A DNA stretch of 64,000 nucleotides from Pseudonocardia asaccharolytica DSM 44247 = NBRC 16224 (GCF_000423625.1 NZ_AUII01000014.1:1-64000), one strand, 5' to 3'. Shown: positions 23,965-32,731, numbered from the stretch's first letter. Translations and numbers: made by a program. Notes: generated from the sequence alone by a model not told the origin.

Positions 23965-25223
23965 CAGCGCAGCGGGTCGAACGGCGCCAGCTCGACCGGG
24001 CCACGGCCGGTGGCGATCCGCTCGGCGAGCAGCTGCCCGGTGGCCGGTCCCAGGGTGATACCCCACATGCCGTGGCCACCGGCGACGAACACCCGCGGCG
24101 AGCGGGTTGCACCGATCAGCGGCAGCCCGTCGGGGGTGCACGGCCGGGCACCGACCCATTCGTCGACCCGGGCATCGAAGTCGGCCCCGCGCAGCAGCGG
24201 ACGAGCGGCCTCGACGATGGCGCGGATCCGCCGCGGATCCAGCGGCGCGTCCGGGGCACGGAACTCCATCATCCCGGCGACCCGAAGCCGGTCCCCGATC
24301 GGCGTGCAGGCCACCCGTTGCGAGGGGAAGTAGATCGGCCCGGCGGGGACGTGCTCGATCGGGACGCCGAAGCTGTAACCGCGGCCGGCCTGCACGACGG
24401 TGCGGACCCCGAACGGCCGGGCGAGATCTCCCAGCCACGCCCCGGTGGCGACGACCACGGCGTCGAAGGACTCGGCCCCGGTGGCCATCTCGACCTCGAC
24501 CGTGCGGCCGCCGTCGCGGATGGCGGTGACCGTGGCGCCCTCGCGGATCTCGCCATCGCGGCGCCGCACCGACTCGGCGAGCTGGTGCACATACCGGCCC
24601 GGGTCGATGAACCGCTGCCCGTGCAGCCGGATCGCGCAGCCGATCTCGTCGGACAGCGAGGGCTCGACCTCCCGGGCCTCATCCCCGGTGAGCACCTCGA
24701 ACTCGATGCCCTGGCCCGCGGCGTGGATGTGCTCGATCTCGGCGAGAAGCACGGTTCGCTCGGCCTCGGTGCGGTAGGCCGCGAGGAACGACTTCGCCTC
24801 GACGGTCTCGCCGCCCGCGCCTCCCCCGGCCAGCGCGTCGAAGCCCTCGAGCGCGCGCCGGTTGATCGGGACCAGGGCGGCCATCGCCCGCTTCCACCGG
24901 ACGGCCGTGCTGTGCCGGGCGAAGCCGGCCGCGAACCTGAGCAGCCGCGGGTCGGCGCTCGGCGGCAGGTACACCGGCGAGGACGGGCTGAGCACCGCGC
25001 GGATCCCGTAGCGCAGGACGGCGGGTTCGGGCAGCGGAGTCGTGATGCCCGGGGTCAACCAGCCGGCGTTGCCCCACGATGACCCGGCGGCGACGCCCTC
25101 CCGGTCCACGACGGTCACCGCGACGCCGCGTTCCTGAAGAAACCAGGCGGTGGCGAGGCCGATCATGCCGGCCCCGACGACGGCGACCCGTTCGGGCGGA
25201 CGTGCTGTGTCGGCGGCAACCAT
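23964..25223 (-). CDS. dadA: D-amino acid dehydrogenase (FAD-dependent)
   Basis: 419-residue FAD oxidoreductase of the DadA/DAO family, which deaminates D-amino acids to 2-oxo acids and feeds electrons to the respiratory chain. The N-terminal Rossmann motif is VAVVGAGMIGLATAWFLQER (about residues 13-32), followed by GSSWGNAGWLTPG, typical of DadA. The C-terminal FAD contact is RVFVAGGHGMWGITLGPATG. The ATG at 25223 has a GAGGAG site about 10 bases upstream. It is the first gene of an operon with alanine racemase. D-amino acids could also come from the hydantoin-type pathway encoded next door. Confidence 0.9.
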   Translation of the reverse strand: MVAADTARPPERVAVVGAGMIGLATAWFLQERGVAVTVVDREGVAAGSSWGNAGWLTPGITTPLPEPAVLRYGIRAVLSPSSPVYLPPSADPRLLRFAAGFARHSTAVRWKRAMAALVPINRRALEGFDALAGGGAGGETVEAKSFLAAYRTEAERTVLLAEIEHIHAAGQGIEFEVLTGDEAREVEPSLSDEIGCAIRLHGQRFIDPGRYVHQLAESVRRRDGEIREGATVTAIRDGGRTVEVEMATGAESFDAVVVATGAWLGDLARPFGVRTVVQAGRGYSFGVPIEHVPAGPIYFPSQRVACTPIGDRLRVAGMMEFRAPDAPLDPRRIRAIVEAARPLLRGADFDARVDEWVGARPCTPDGLPLIGATRSPRVFVAGGHGMWGITLGPATGQLLAERIATGRGPVELAPFDPLR

Positions 25224-25295
25224 CGCGCGAGCTCCTCTCAGACGGTCCGATCAACCGATCCTGACCGCTGCGCCCGGCATGGTCTTCAGATGGAA

Positions 25296-25336
25296 AGGAC
25301 AATCGAGCAGGAGCAAATAGTGCGCATAGGACAATC
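25296..25336 (-). promoter_or_regulatory. Direct repeat in the dadA promoter region
   Basis: AGGACAATC occurs twice, at 25296-25304 and 25328-25336, 32 bases apart (about three helical turns), 70-110 bp upstream of dadA in an AT-richer patch. It could be an activator binding site; dad genes in other bacteria are often under Lrp-type control, but no such gene is visible here. Confidence 0.3.
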
Positions 25337-25420
25337 CCCTGTGCATCGCGACACGCGGCTGCGCGCGTCGCGCCGGCCGATGCGGTTACGCGGCACCCCC
25401 TCATCGCAGCCGCCAGTTCG

Positions 25421-25484
25421 TGATCGCCGCGAGGGATGCCTGGGCGCTGCGGGGGCAACCGCAACGTGGCTTTCGCGGCGATCA
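25421..25484. repeat. 64-bp palindromic repeat, copy 1
   Basis: A 64-bp imperfect palindrome with perfect 12-bp terminal arms, TGATCGCCGCGA and TCGCGGCGATCA. About 86 percent identical (55 of 64 positions by eye) to copy 2 at 26336-26399, at exactly the same length. Two of the differences keep pairing through G-U wobble. Its last three bases provide the stop codon of the minus-strand PIN-domain fragment. It is most like a MITE or REP-type element. Confidence 0.8.
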
Positions 25485-25640
25485 GTCGCCGGACGCTCCC
25501 AACGCCTCGGGGTGGAGGATGTCGATCTCGGAGATCGGTGCGGGGAAGTCCCGGCGGTTGTCGGTGATGAATCTGCCGGCACCGGCCACGACCGCCGTCG
25601 CCAGATGAATGGCATCCGCGACCCTGCGCCGATACGTGAC
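25482..25640 (-). pseudogene. PIN-domain (VapC-like) toxin, C-terminal fragment
   Basis: About 50 residues that match the C terminus of VapC-type PIN-domain ribonucleases: RVADAIHLATAVVAGAGRF followed by ITDNRRDFPAPISEIDILHP. The Asp of ADAIHLATA and the Asp of ITDNRRDF are the distal acidic residues of the PIN active site. The N-terminal half with the first catalytic Asp is missing and no antitoxin is present. The TGA stop is formed by the edge of the 64-bp repeat (25482-25484). Confidence 0.7.
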
Positions 25641-25799
25641 GGCCAACGCGTGTCACCCGGCTGCCACGCGGCCCGAGAACCTGGCCCCGTGGCAGCGCCG
25701 GCCGGGGGTCACTCGATCGACGCTGATTCGGCCGTCGTCGCGTTCGCGGCGCGGACGCGACGGAGGGGGACGGCGCGGGCGGTCCCTGGAGCTCAGGCT

Positions 25800-26022
25800 C
25801 CCGCCGTAGATCAGGCCGGCGACCCGGCGGGCATAGGCGGGATCGCGGTGCCGGCGCGGGGTGAGCAGGTGCGGGAGCGCCTCCGGCCGCCCGGGGATCA
25901 TCAGCGCCCCGGTCGAGGTGGCGACGAGCACGAGGCGCCGGCAGCGGCGCGGGTTCTGGAACGCGAACTGCTGGGCCAGCCCGCCGCCCCAGGAGACGCC
26001 CAGGACATCGACGCGGCCGTCC
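25800..26022 (-). pseudogene. Poly(3-hydroxyalkanoate) depolymerase-like hydrolase, internal fragment
   Basis: About 75 residues of an alpha/beta hydrolase: GRVDVLGVSWGGGLAQQF with the nucleophile elbow GVSWGG, then RRLVLVATSTGALMIPGRP and the helical segment HLLTPRRHRDPAYARRVAGL ending at IYGG. This matches intracellular PHA depolymerase-type hydrolases. Neither the N terminus nor the Asp/His of the triad is present. It is fused in frame to an AMP-ligase fragment on its 5' side, so it is debris and not a gene. Confidence 0.65.
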
Positions 26023-26027
26023 AGCGG

Positions 26028-26186
26028 CCCGACGACCAGCGTCTCGATCCCCGCCGCGGCGGCGCCCTCCCGCGCGGCATCGGCCATGTCGGTGTAGGCG
26101 ATGACGAACCGGGCGCCGGAGTCGGTCAGGTAGAACTCGACCTCGCGGCCCTTGAGCAGCGGGTTCATCGGGACGACCGCGGCGCT
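26028..26186 (-). pseudogene. AMP-dependent acyl-CoA synthetase, N-terminal fragment
   Basis: About 53 residues that match the N-terminal region of long-chain acyl-CoA ligases: AAVVPMNPLLKGREVEFYLT followed by DSGARFVIAYTDMADAAREG. No adenylation motifs remain. It joins an acyl-CoA dehydrogenase fragment upstream (frame change near 26186) and continues in frame into the hydrolase fragment downstream. Confidence 0.65.
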
Positions 26187-26190
26187 CCTG

Positions 26191-26334
26191 CTTCGCGCCC
26201 TCGAGCACGCCGCGGGCCTTGCTGGTGTTGTGCAGCTTGGCCAGCCCGGCCAGCGTCGGGGTGAGCCGCCCGCTCTCGGCGAGCTTGGTGATCTGCACGC
26301 AGTACAGCTGCATGGCGGTGACGTCGGCGAGCAT
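26191..26334 (-). pseudogene. Acyl-CoA dehydrogenase, C-terminal-domain fragment
   Basis: About 48 residues (MLADVTAMQLYCVQITKLAE then SGRLTPTLAGLAKLHNTSKA) that match the C-terminal helical domain of glutaryl-CoA dehydrogenase-like enzymes. It begins at the very edge of the 64-bp repeat copy 2 and ends at the junction with the ligase fragment. The rest of the enzyme is absent. Confidence 0.65.
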
Positions 26335-26335
26335 G

Positions 26336-26399
26336 TGATCACCGCGAGAGATGCCTGGGCGTTGCGCGGCCAACGGCAACGCGACTCTCGCGGCGATCA
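26336..26399. repeat. 64-bp palindromic repeat, copy 2
   Basis: Second copy of the repeat at 25421-25484. The arms TGATCaCCGCGAGAG and CTCTCGCGGcGATCA pair along 15 bp with one mismatch. An inner stem GCGTTGC (26359-26365) pairs perfectly with GCAACGC (26376-26382). Its final TCA (26397-26399) is the stop codon of the HAD phosphatase gene, the same register as in copy 1. Confidence 0.8.
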
Positions 26400-27188
26400 G
26401 GTTGGAGCAGGCCCCATTCCTTCCTCCCGCCTGGTCCACCAACTGTCGTGCACCGCGCGGCAGCGCTGCGCCGACAGCGGCTCCGGCCCATCGAACCCGG
26501 CCCGCACCGCCGCGGCACCGGCGAAGTCCTGCCCCGCGGTGTAGTCGTTGGTGACGACGATGGTCGCCAGCCCCGCCGCCGTCACCGATCGCAGGCCGAT
26601 CGCCGAGTCCTCCACGGCGAGCGCCTCGTCGGCGCGCAGGCCCAGCTCCTGCAGGACGAGCCGGTAGGCCGCCGGATCCGGCTTGAGCCTGGGCACCATC
26701 TCGCCGGTGACCAGAACCTCGACGACGTCGGGCCCGAGCAGCTGGGTGACCAGCGGCTCCGCCCATGCGCGCCGGCCGGTGGTCGCCACGGCGATCCGGA
26801 TCCCGGCCCGGCGCAGGTCCGCGACGAGCTCCGGCACCCCCGGCCGCGTGGTGAAGCCGCCGGTGACGACGCGCTCCCGGAACAGCGCCGTCTTGGTCTG
26901 GTGCACCCGCACGGCGAGGTCCTCGGCCTCCGGACCGTAACCGCGCTCCCCCAGGTAGGTGGCGACCCGGCGGCGGCCGCCCGTGATCTGCAACAGTCGG
27001 CCGTACTCCTCGGCGTCCCAGGCGACATCGAGACCGTGCCGCAGGAACGCCTCGTTGAAGGCGGGACGGTGACCGTCCCGTTCCGTGTCGGCGAGCGTCC
27101 CGTCGACGTCGAAGATCACCGCTTGCAGGCGCGGCTGCCGCAGCGCGGGCCGGGCGAGGGACGGCCCATGATCACCTATACCGCTCAC
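26397..27188 (-). CDS. HAD-family phosphatase (CbbY/phosphoglycolate-type)
   Basis: 263-residue haloacid dehalogenase-superfamily hydrolase of the CbbY/beta-phosphoglucomutase group. Motif I is VIFDVDGTLADTERDGH (nucleophile and acid Asp, about residues 24-28). Motif II is the Thr in VATTGRRAW, motif III the Lys in PRLKPDPAAY, and motif IV VEDSAIGL. It probably dephosphorylates a sugar phosphate such as xylulose-1,5-bisphosphate or a related inhibitor; the exact substrate is not deducible. The GTG at 27188 has GGGAG about 10 bases upstream. It is divergent from a LysR regulator. Its stop codon is supplied by the palindromic repeat. Confidence 0.82.
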   Translation of the reverse strand: MSGIGDHGPSLARPALRQPRLQAVIFDVDGTLADTERDGHRPAFNEAFLRHGLDVAWDAEEYGRLLQITGGRRRVATYLGERGYGPEAEDLAVRVHQTKTALFRERVVTGGFTTRPGVPELVADLRRAGIRIAVATTGRRAWAEPLVTQLLGPDVVEVLVTGEMVPRLKPDPAAYRLVLQELGLRADEALAVEDSAIGLRSVTAAGLATIVVTNDYTAGQDFAGAAAVRAGFDGPEPLSAQRCRAVHDSWWTRREEGMGPAPT

Positions 27189-27366
27189 GCGCCCGCTCCC
27201 ACCTCGTGATCGTCCGGCCGCCGGCTCCGCACGGAACCGGCATCGGAGGTCGAGTGTGGGCGAGCGGGCGAGCAGACCCGTCCCCCGCGCGGGGGGCCCG
27301 ATGGGGAGCCCCGCACCGGCCCGCGGGGATGCTGCCCCGCGCCGCCAGCGACGGCAGTATTGACCC

Positions 27367-28260
27367 GTGACGACCAACGCACGGCTGCGCGCCCTCGTCG
27401 AGCTGGCCCAGACCGGTTCGGTGCGCGCCGCGGCGCAACGCCTGGTAGTCACCGAGTCCTCCGTGTCGTCGGCGATCAGCGCGCTGGCCGCCGAGCTCGG
27501 CGTTCCGCTCGTCGACCGCGACGGTCGCGGGGTGCGCCTGACCCCGGCGGGCGAACGCTATGTCGGGTATGCCCGGCGCATCCTCGGCCTGCACACCGAG
27601 GCGATCGCCGCCGCCCGCGGCGAGGCCGACCCCGAACACGGGGTCATCCGGCTCGCCGCCGTCACCACCGCGGGCGAGCATCTGATCCCCGCGATCCTCG
27701 CGTCCTTCCGGGCCGAGCACCCCGGCGTCTCCCTCGGCCTCGAGGTCGCGCCGCGCGGGGCGGTGTGGCCGATGCTCGCGAACCACGAGGTCGACCTCGT
27801 GGTGGCCGGGCGCCCGCCCGACGGACTCGCGGCGCTCGTCCGCGCCGTGCGGCCCAACACCCTGGTCGTGGTCGGCCCGCCGGCGGCCGCCCCGGAGTTC
27901 GACCCGGCCACGGCCACCTGGCTGCTGCGCGAACCCGAGTCCGGAATCCGCGCGACGACCATGTCCCTGCTGGCCGGGCTGGACATCGCGCCGGCCCAGA
28001 TGACGCTCGGCTCGCACGGCGCCGTGGTCGCCGCGGCCGCGGCGGGACTCGGCATCACCCTCGTCTCCCGGCAGGCGGTACGTCAGCACCTCAACTCAGG
28101 GTCGCTGGTCGAGCTTCCCGTGCCGGGGACGCCGCTGCACCGACCCTGGCACGCCGTCAGCCAGATCGACGCCTCCGCCAGCACCCTGCTGCTGATCCGG
28201 CACCTGCTCGCCAACGCCGATCTCGGCTGGCGGCGACCCGGGGCGGCCCCGAGCGACTGA
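27367..28260 (+). CDS. LysR-family transcriptional regulator (CbbR-like)
   Basis: 297-residue LysR-type regulator. The N-terminal winged helix-turn-helix is TNARLRALVELAQTGSVRAA with QRLVVTESSVSSAISALAAE (about residues 3-45). The C-terminal periplasmic-binding-like effector domain starts near residue 90 (GVIRLAAVTTAGEHLIPAIL). The sequence resembles actinobacterial CbbR-like proteins. It is divergent from the HAD phosphatase across a 178-bp gap, the usual arrangement for a LysR gene and its target, although no RuBisCO genes are in view. GTG start. Confidence 0.85.
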   Translation: MTTNARLRALVELAQTGSVRAAAQRLVVTESSVSSAISALAAELGVPLVDRDGRGVRLTPAGERYVGYARRILGLHTEAIAAARGEADPEHGVIRLAAVTTAGEHLIPAILASFRAEHPGVSLGLEVAPRGAVWPMLANHEVDLVVAGRPPDGLAALVRAVRPNTLVVVGPPAAAPEFDPATATWLLREPESGIRATTMSLLAGLDIAPAQMTLGSHGAVVAAAAAGLGITLVSRQAVRQHLNSGSLVELPVPGTPLHRPWHAVSQIDASASTLLLIRHLLANADLGWRRPGAAPSD

Positions 28261-28300
28261 GCCCGGCCGTGGACATCGCCACGTCCCCCGTGTTTGTACG

Positions 28301-28317
28301 ATACCCCCCCATGGTAT
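28301..28317 (+). promoter_or_regulatory. CsoR-like copper operator
   Basis: ATACC (28301-28305) and GGTAT (28313-28317) form an inverted repeat around a C-rich centre, 41 bp upstream of copZ. This matches the ATACC...GGTAT style of actinobacterial CsoR operators that control copZ/copA. No csoR gene lies in the window, so the repressor must be encoded elsewhere. Confidence 0.65.
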
Positions 28318-28357
28318 TTTCGGCTGAGAGCCGGAAACCTCGGAAGGGGAGAACCAG

Positions 28358-28564
28358 ATGAGCACCAACACCTACACCGTGACCGGCATGACCTGCGGCC
28401 ACTGCGTCGCCTCGGTCACCGAGGAGCTCGGTGAGATCGGCGGGGTCACCGACGTGGCCGTCGATCTGCCCACCGGCGCCGTCACCGTGACCAGCGACCG
28501 TCCGGTCGACGACGCCAAGATCCGCGCGGCGGTCGAGGAGGCCGGTTACCAGCTCGCCGGCTGA
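28358..28564 (+). CDS. copZ: Copper chaperone CopZ
   Basis: 68-residue heavy-metal-associated domain. The Cu(I) site is GMTCGHC (residues 10-16, Cys13 and Cys16), and the betaalphabetabetaalphabeta fold is complete (ends EEAGYQLAG). It carries cytosolic Cu(I) to the CopA ATPase. It is the first gene of a copper operon with a CsoR-like operator just upstream and a GGGGAG ribosome site. Confidence 0.93.
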   Translation: MSTNTYTVTGMTCGHCVASVTEELGEIGGVTDVAVDLPTGAVTVTSDRPVDDAKIRAAVEEAGYQLAG

Positions 28565-28608
28565 GCGGCGAGGCGGCCGCGCTCCGGCCCATCCAGACGG
28601 GATATCGC

Positions 28609-29559
28609 ATGAACCCGAAAGTGTTGCTCATCGCCTACGGTGCGGCGCTCGTCCTGCTCATCGCGGGGGCGTACGCCGTCGGCACCGCTGTCGGCCCCCT
28701 CTCCACCGTCACCGCCGAGGACGAGCACGGCGCGATGTCCGGCGCGGAGCCCGCGAAGCACACAGACGGCACCGTCGCAGGGGCATCCGACCAGCCCGGC
28801 GGGCTGGCGTCGAGCAGCGGCGGCTACACCCTCACGCCCACCGACCCGACGCTCACCCCCGGCGTCACCGACTCGTTCGCCTTCCGCATCACCGGTCCGG
28901 ACGGCGCCCCGGTCACCGCATTCGACGTCGAGCACGACAAGCGCATGCACCTGATCGTCGTGCGCCGCGACGCCACCGGATTCCAGCACCTCCACCCCGA
29001 GATGGCCGCCGACGGCACCTGGAGCGTCCCGCTCACGCTGCCCGCGGCCGGCTCGTACCGGGCGTTCGCCGACTTCGCACCCACCGGAGGCGCGGCCACC
29101 ACGTTGGGCGTCGACCTCGCCGCGCCCGGGGTGTTCGAACCGGTCACCCACCGGCCGAGCCGGGTCGCGCAGGTCGACGGCTACACCGTCGAGCTCACCG
29201 GTGACCTCGTACCCGGCAAGGCCTCCCCGGTCACGCTGACGGTCAGCCGTGACGACCGGCCGGTCACCGACCTGCGACCCTACCTCGGCGCGTACGGCCA
29301 CCTGGTGGCGCTGCGCCAGGGGGACCTGGCTTACCTGCACGTCCACCCCAATGGCACCCCCGGCGACGGACGAACCCCGGCGGGCCCGCAGATCCAGTTC
29401 GTGGCCGAGGTCCCGAGCCAGGGGGCCTATCGCCTGTTCCTGGACTTCCAGCACAACGGAATCGTGCGTACCGCGGAGTTCACCGTTCCCACGTCCACGG
29501 CCACGGGCGCTCCGCCGGCCGCGCACCCCGACGCGGGCGCCCCCGGCCACGGCCACTGA
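28609..29559 (+). CDS. Membrane-anchored His-rich protein of the copper operon
   Basis: 316-residue protein with an uncleaved-looking N-terminal membrane segment ([20 protein letters not shown], residues 5-24) and an extracytoplasmic remainder of two beta-rich repeats. Each repeat carries metal-ligand-like motifs: [10 protein letters not shown] and FQHLHPE in the first, [18 protein letters not shown] in the second. The C terminus ends in [12 protein letters not shown] infer an extracytoplasmic copper-binding or copper-handling role from its place between copZ and copA (44 bp and 22 bp gaps) and its His pairs. I cannot assign an enzyme activity. Confidence 0.7.
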   Translation: MNPKVLLIAYGAALVLLIAGAYAVGTAVGPLSTVTAEDEHGAMSGAEPAKHTDGTVAGASDQPGGLASSSGGYTLTPTDPTLTPGVTDSFAFRITGPDGAPVTAFDVEHDKRMHLIVVRRDATGFQHLHPEMAADGTWSVPLTLPAAGSYRAFADFAPTGGAATTLGVDLAAPGVFEPVTHRPSRVAQVDGYTVELTGDLVPGKASPVTLTVSRDDRPVTDLRPYLGAYGHLVALRQGDLAYLHVHPNGTPGDGRTPAGPQIQFVAEVPSQGAYRLFLDFQHNGIVRTAEFTVPTSTATGAPPAAHPDAGAPGHGH

Positions 29560-29581
29560 TCGCGAAAGGAGGGACTCGGGC

Positions 29582-31858
29582 ATGGGTACCACCACGACCG
29601 CCTCCGGCGTCGCGGTCACCGATATCGAGCTTTCGATCGGCGGAATGACGTGCGCATCGTGCGCCAACCGGGTCGAGCGCAAGCTGAACAAGCTCGACGG
29701 GGTCACCGCGACGGTCAACTACGCCACCGAGAAGGCCCGGGTGCACGCCCCCGACGGGGTGGACCCCGCGGTGCTGGTCACCCAGGTCGAGGCCGCGGGC
29801 TACACCGCCGAGCTGCCCCCGCCGCCTGCGCCGCTCGCCGAGGCGGGCGACGAACCCGCCGGGCCGCGGGAGGAGCCGGACCCGACGCGGTCGCTGCGCG
29901 AGCGGTTGCTCATCAGCATCGTGCTGTCCGTCCCGGTGATCGCGATGGCGATGGTGCCGGCGCTGCAGTTCACCTACTGGCAGTGGATCTCGCTGGCGCT
30001 GGCCGGGCCGGTGGTGGTCTGGGCGGCGTGGCCGTTCCACCGCGCCGCCTGGACGAACCTGCGCCACGGCGCCGCGACCATGGACACCCTGATCTCGCTC
30101 GGTGTGCTGGCCGCGTTCGGGTGGTCGCTGTGGGCACTGCTGCTGGGCACCGCCGGGATCCCCGGCATGACCCACCCGTTCGAGCTGACCATCGCCCCGT
30201 CCGACGGGGCCGGGAACATCTACCTCGAGGTCGCCGCCGGGGTCACCACGTTCATTCTGGCCGGGCGCTATTTCGAGGCCCGCTCCAAGCGCCGGGCCGG
30301 TGCCGCGCTGCGCGCGCTGCTCGAACTCGGCGCCAAGGACGTCGCCGTCCTGCGTGACGGTGTCGAAACCCGGATCCCGATCGGGCAGCTCGCCGTGGGC
30401 GATCGGTTCGTCGTCCGCCCCGGCGAGAAGATCGCCACCGACGGTGTCGTCGAGGACGGCAGCTCGGCGGTGGACGCCTCGATGCTCACCGGCGAGTCCG
30501 TTCCGGTCGAGGTCGGCCCCGGTGACGCGGTTGTCGGGGCGACCGTCAACGCGGGCGGCAGGCTCGTCGTGCGCGCCACCCGGGTCGGCGCCGACACCCA
30601 GCTCGCCCAGATGGCCGAGCTCGTCGAGGAGGCCCAGAGCGGCAAGGCCGAGGTGCAGCGGCTCGCCGACCGCATCTCCGGCATCTTCGTGCCCATCGTG
30701 ATCGCGCTCGCCGTCGCCACCCTCGGGTTCTGGCTCGGCGCCGGGGTCGGCACCGCCGCCGCGTTCACCGCCGCGGTCGCCGTGCTGATCATCGCTTGCC
30801 CGTGTGCCCTCGGGCTGGCCACGCCCACCGCGCTGCTCGTCGGCACCGGCCGCGGAGCCCAGCTGGGCATCCTCATCAAGGGCCCCGAGGTGCTGGAGTC
30901 CACCCGCCGGGTGGACACGGTGGTGCTGGACAAGACCGGTACCGTCACCGCAGGCCAGATGAGCCTGGTCGAGATCCACACCGCCGCCGGCGTGGACCAG
31001 GACGAGGCGCTGCGGCTGGCCGGCGCGCTGGAGCACGCTTCCGAGCACCCCATCGCGGCGGCGATCAGCCGCGGCGCCCAGGAACGGGTCGGCGATCTCC
31101 CACCGGTCGAGGAGTTCACCAACCACGAGGGCCTCGGCGTGCAAGGCATCGTCGAGGGGCACGCCGTGCTCGCCGGCCGGCCCGCCCTGCTGGAGCAATG
31201 GAGCCAGCCGCTGCCGGCCGACCTCGCCACGGCCAAGTCCGATGCAGAGGAACGGGGGTACACCGCCGTCGCCGTCGCGTGGGACGGCGTGGCCCGGGCG
31301 GTGCTGGTCGTCGCCGACACCGTCAAGCCGACCTCCGCCGAGGCCATCGCCCAACTGCGGAACCTCGGGCTCACCCCGGTGCTGCTCACCGGCGACAACG
31401 CCGCCACCGCCCGCACGGTGGCCACCCAGGTCGGCATCGGCCCCGACCCCGACACCGTCATCGCCGAGGTGCTGCCCGCCGACAAGCTCGACGTCATCAA
31501 GCGGCTGCAGAACGATGGCAAGGTCGTCGCCATGGTCGGGGACGGCGTCAACGACGCCGCGGCGCTCGCCCAGGCCGACCTCGGGCTGGCCATGGGCACC
31601 GGCACCGACGTCGCCATCCAGGCCAGCGACATCACCCTCGTCCGCGGCGACCTGCGCGCCGCCGCGGACGCGATCCGGCTCTCCCGCCGCACCCTGGGCA
31701 CGATCAAGGGCAACCTGTTCTGGGCCTTCGCCTACAACGTCGCCGCCCTGCCGCTGGCCGCCGCCGGGCTGCTCAACCCCATGATCGCCGGAGCCGCCAT
31801 GGCGTTCAGCTCCGTGTTCGTCGTCGCGAACAGCCTGCGACTGCGGCGCTTCAGCTGA
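29582..31858 (+). CDS. copA: Cu(I)-exporting P1B-type ATPase CopA
   Basis: 758-residue P-type ATPase that exports Cu(I). One N-terminal metal-binding domain (GMTCASC, Cys24 and Cys27) is followed by a Pro-rich linker and the membrane region. The actuator loop has [13 protein letters not shown], the membrane copper site is CPC in [14 protein letters not shown] (about residue 406), the phosphorylation Asp is in [11 protein letters not shown] (about 450), and the hinge is [18 protein letters not shown] (about 653). The ATG at 29582 follows AAAGGAGGG by about 10 bases; a longer in-frame reading lies inside the preceding gene. It receives copper from CopZ. Confidence 0.95.
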   Translation: MGTTTTASGVAVTDIELSIGGMTCASCANRVERKLNKLDGVTATVNYATEKARVHAPDGVDPAVLVTQVEAAGYTAELPPPPAPLAEAGDEPAGPREEPDPTRSLRERLLISIVLSVPVIAMAMVPALQFTYWQWISLALAGPVVVWAAWPFHRAAWTNLRHGAATMDTLISLGVLAAFGWSLWALLLGTAGIPGMTHPFELTIAPSDGAGNIYLEVAAGVTTFILAGRYFEARSKRRAGAALRALLELGAKDVAVLRDGVETRIPIGQLAVGDRFVVRPGEKIATDGVVEDGSSAVDASMLTGESVPVEVGPGDAVVGATVNAGGRLVVRATRVGADTQLAQMAELVEEAQSGKAEVQRLADRISGIFVPIVIALAVATLGFWLGAGVGTAAAFTAAVAVLIIACPCALGLATPTALLVGTGRGAQLGILIKGPEVLESTRRVDTVVLDKTGTVTAGQMSLVEIHTAAGVDQDEALRLAGALEHASEHPIAAAISRGAQERVGDLPPVEEFTNHEGLGVQGIVEGHAVLAGRPALLEQWSQPLPADLATAKSDAEERGYTAVAVAWDGVARAVLVVADTVKPTSAEAIAQLRNLGLTPVLLTGDNAATARTVATQVGIGPDPDTVIAEVLPADKLDVIKRLQNDGKVVAMVGDGVNDAAALAQADLGLAMGTGTDVAIQASDITLVRGDLRAAADAIRLSRRTLGTIKGNLFWAFAYNVAALPLAAAGLLNPMIAGAAMAFSSVFVVANSLRLRRFS

Positions 31859-31869
31859 CCCGGTCACCT

Positions 31870-31908
31870 GAGCGGCGCAAGCGTCATCCAGCGACGCTTG
31901 CGCCGCTC
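31870..31908. terminator. Bidirectional hairpin between copA and the HxlR gene
   Basis: A perfect 16-bp stem: GAGCGGCGCAAGCGTC (31870-31885) pairs with GACGCTTGCGCCGCTC (31893-31908) across a 7-base loop. It lies 12 bp after copA and 12 bp before the stop of the convergent HxlR gene, so it can end both transcripts. There is no U-tract, as is usual in high-GC actinobacteria. Confidence 0.85.
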
Positions 31909-31919
31909 ACGTGCCGGTC

Positions 31920-32618
31920 TCACGCCAGGCGCACCGTGGCGCGCCCGGTGCGCGGCACCCCCGCGTAGGCCGACAGGGTGAACCATCCGGGCAGCGTCCG
32001 CCGGATCGACGGCGGGCCGTCCAGGACGACCTCGCCCGCGCGGACCGCGGCGGCCCAGTCCACGTCGCCGCGCCAGATCTCGACCAACCGGCGCAGGGTC
32101 GTCTCGACGCCCACCGTGACCGGATACCCCGGGTCGGAGTCGCAGACGTCCACCTCGTCGGGCGTGATCACCAGCCACCACTCGCGGTTCGGCACGGCCG
32201 CATCGGTGAAGACGAACCACACGACCGCACGACCGCCCGGCACGACGGCATGGTCGACATTGCGGTGCATGTCCCACAGCAACAGATGCGGGTCGAGGTC
32301 CTCGTCGCCCAGCTCCCCGATCCACCGGGTGCCCCAGGTGCCGAGCGCGTCGACGATCGGTTGCAGCTCGCGTCCTGCCTCGGTGAGCACGTAGTCGACC
32401 CGGTTTCCGCGGGGCCGGCGCTCCACGAGCCCGGCCCGGATCAGCCGCTGCAGCCGCTTGGACAGCAGGGCGGGCGACATGCGTGGCACTCCGCGCCGGA
32501 GCTCGTTGAAATGTCTGCTGCCGCAGACCAGCTCGCGGATCACCAGCAGGGTCCAGCGCTCGTCCAGCAGCTCCATCGCCTTGGCGACGGGGCAGAACTG
32601 GCCGTATCGCGATCCCAC
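31920..32618 (-). CDS. HxlR-family transcriptional regulator with C-terminal SCP2-like domain
   Basis: 232-residue regulator. The N-terminal winged helix of the HxlR/MarR-like type covers about residues 8-100: CPVAKAMELLDERWTLLVIR, then HFNELRRGVPRMSPALLSKR. The C-terminal half (about 120-230) resembles the sterol-carrier/SCP2-like domain seen in a subset of actinobacterial HxlR proteins and may bind a hydrophobic ligand. GTG start at 32618. It is divergent from an acyl-CoA-dehydrogenase-like gene across a 113-bp gap and probably controls it. Confidence 0.85.
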   Translation of the reverse strand: MGSRYGQFCPVAKAMELLDERWTLLVIRELVCGSRHFNELRRGVPRMSPALLSKRLQRLIRAGLVERRPRGNRVDYVLTEAGRELQPIVDALGTWGTRWIGELGDEDLDPHLLLWDMHRNVDHAVVPGGRAVVWFVFTDAAVPNREWWLVITPDEVDVCDSDPGYPVTVGVETTLRRLVEIWRGDVDWAAAVRAGEVVLDGPPSIRRTLPGWFTLSAYAGVPRTGRATVRLA

Positions 32619-32731
32619 CCGGCAAGGGTACGGACGCAGCCGGATCCCGACCAGCCTCCGTTCATCGGGCCGGGGCCGTAGTACAGATCGAGCACTAGGT
32701 GCGGCTTCGCGCGCTCTCTAGCGTCCCCGCC

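Noticed and set aside
25421..26399. An integron-like cassette array with attC sites
   Set aside because: The 64-bp repeats are palindromic, but they lack recognisable attC core sites, the fragments are not whole cassettes, and no integron integrase is present.
26397..28260. A Calvin-cycle (cbb) locus
   Set aside because: Only CbbY-like and CbbR-like proteins are present; no RuBisCO, phosphoribulokinase or CbbX is in the window.
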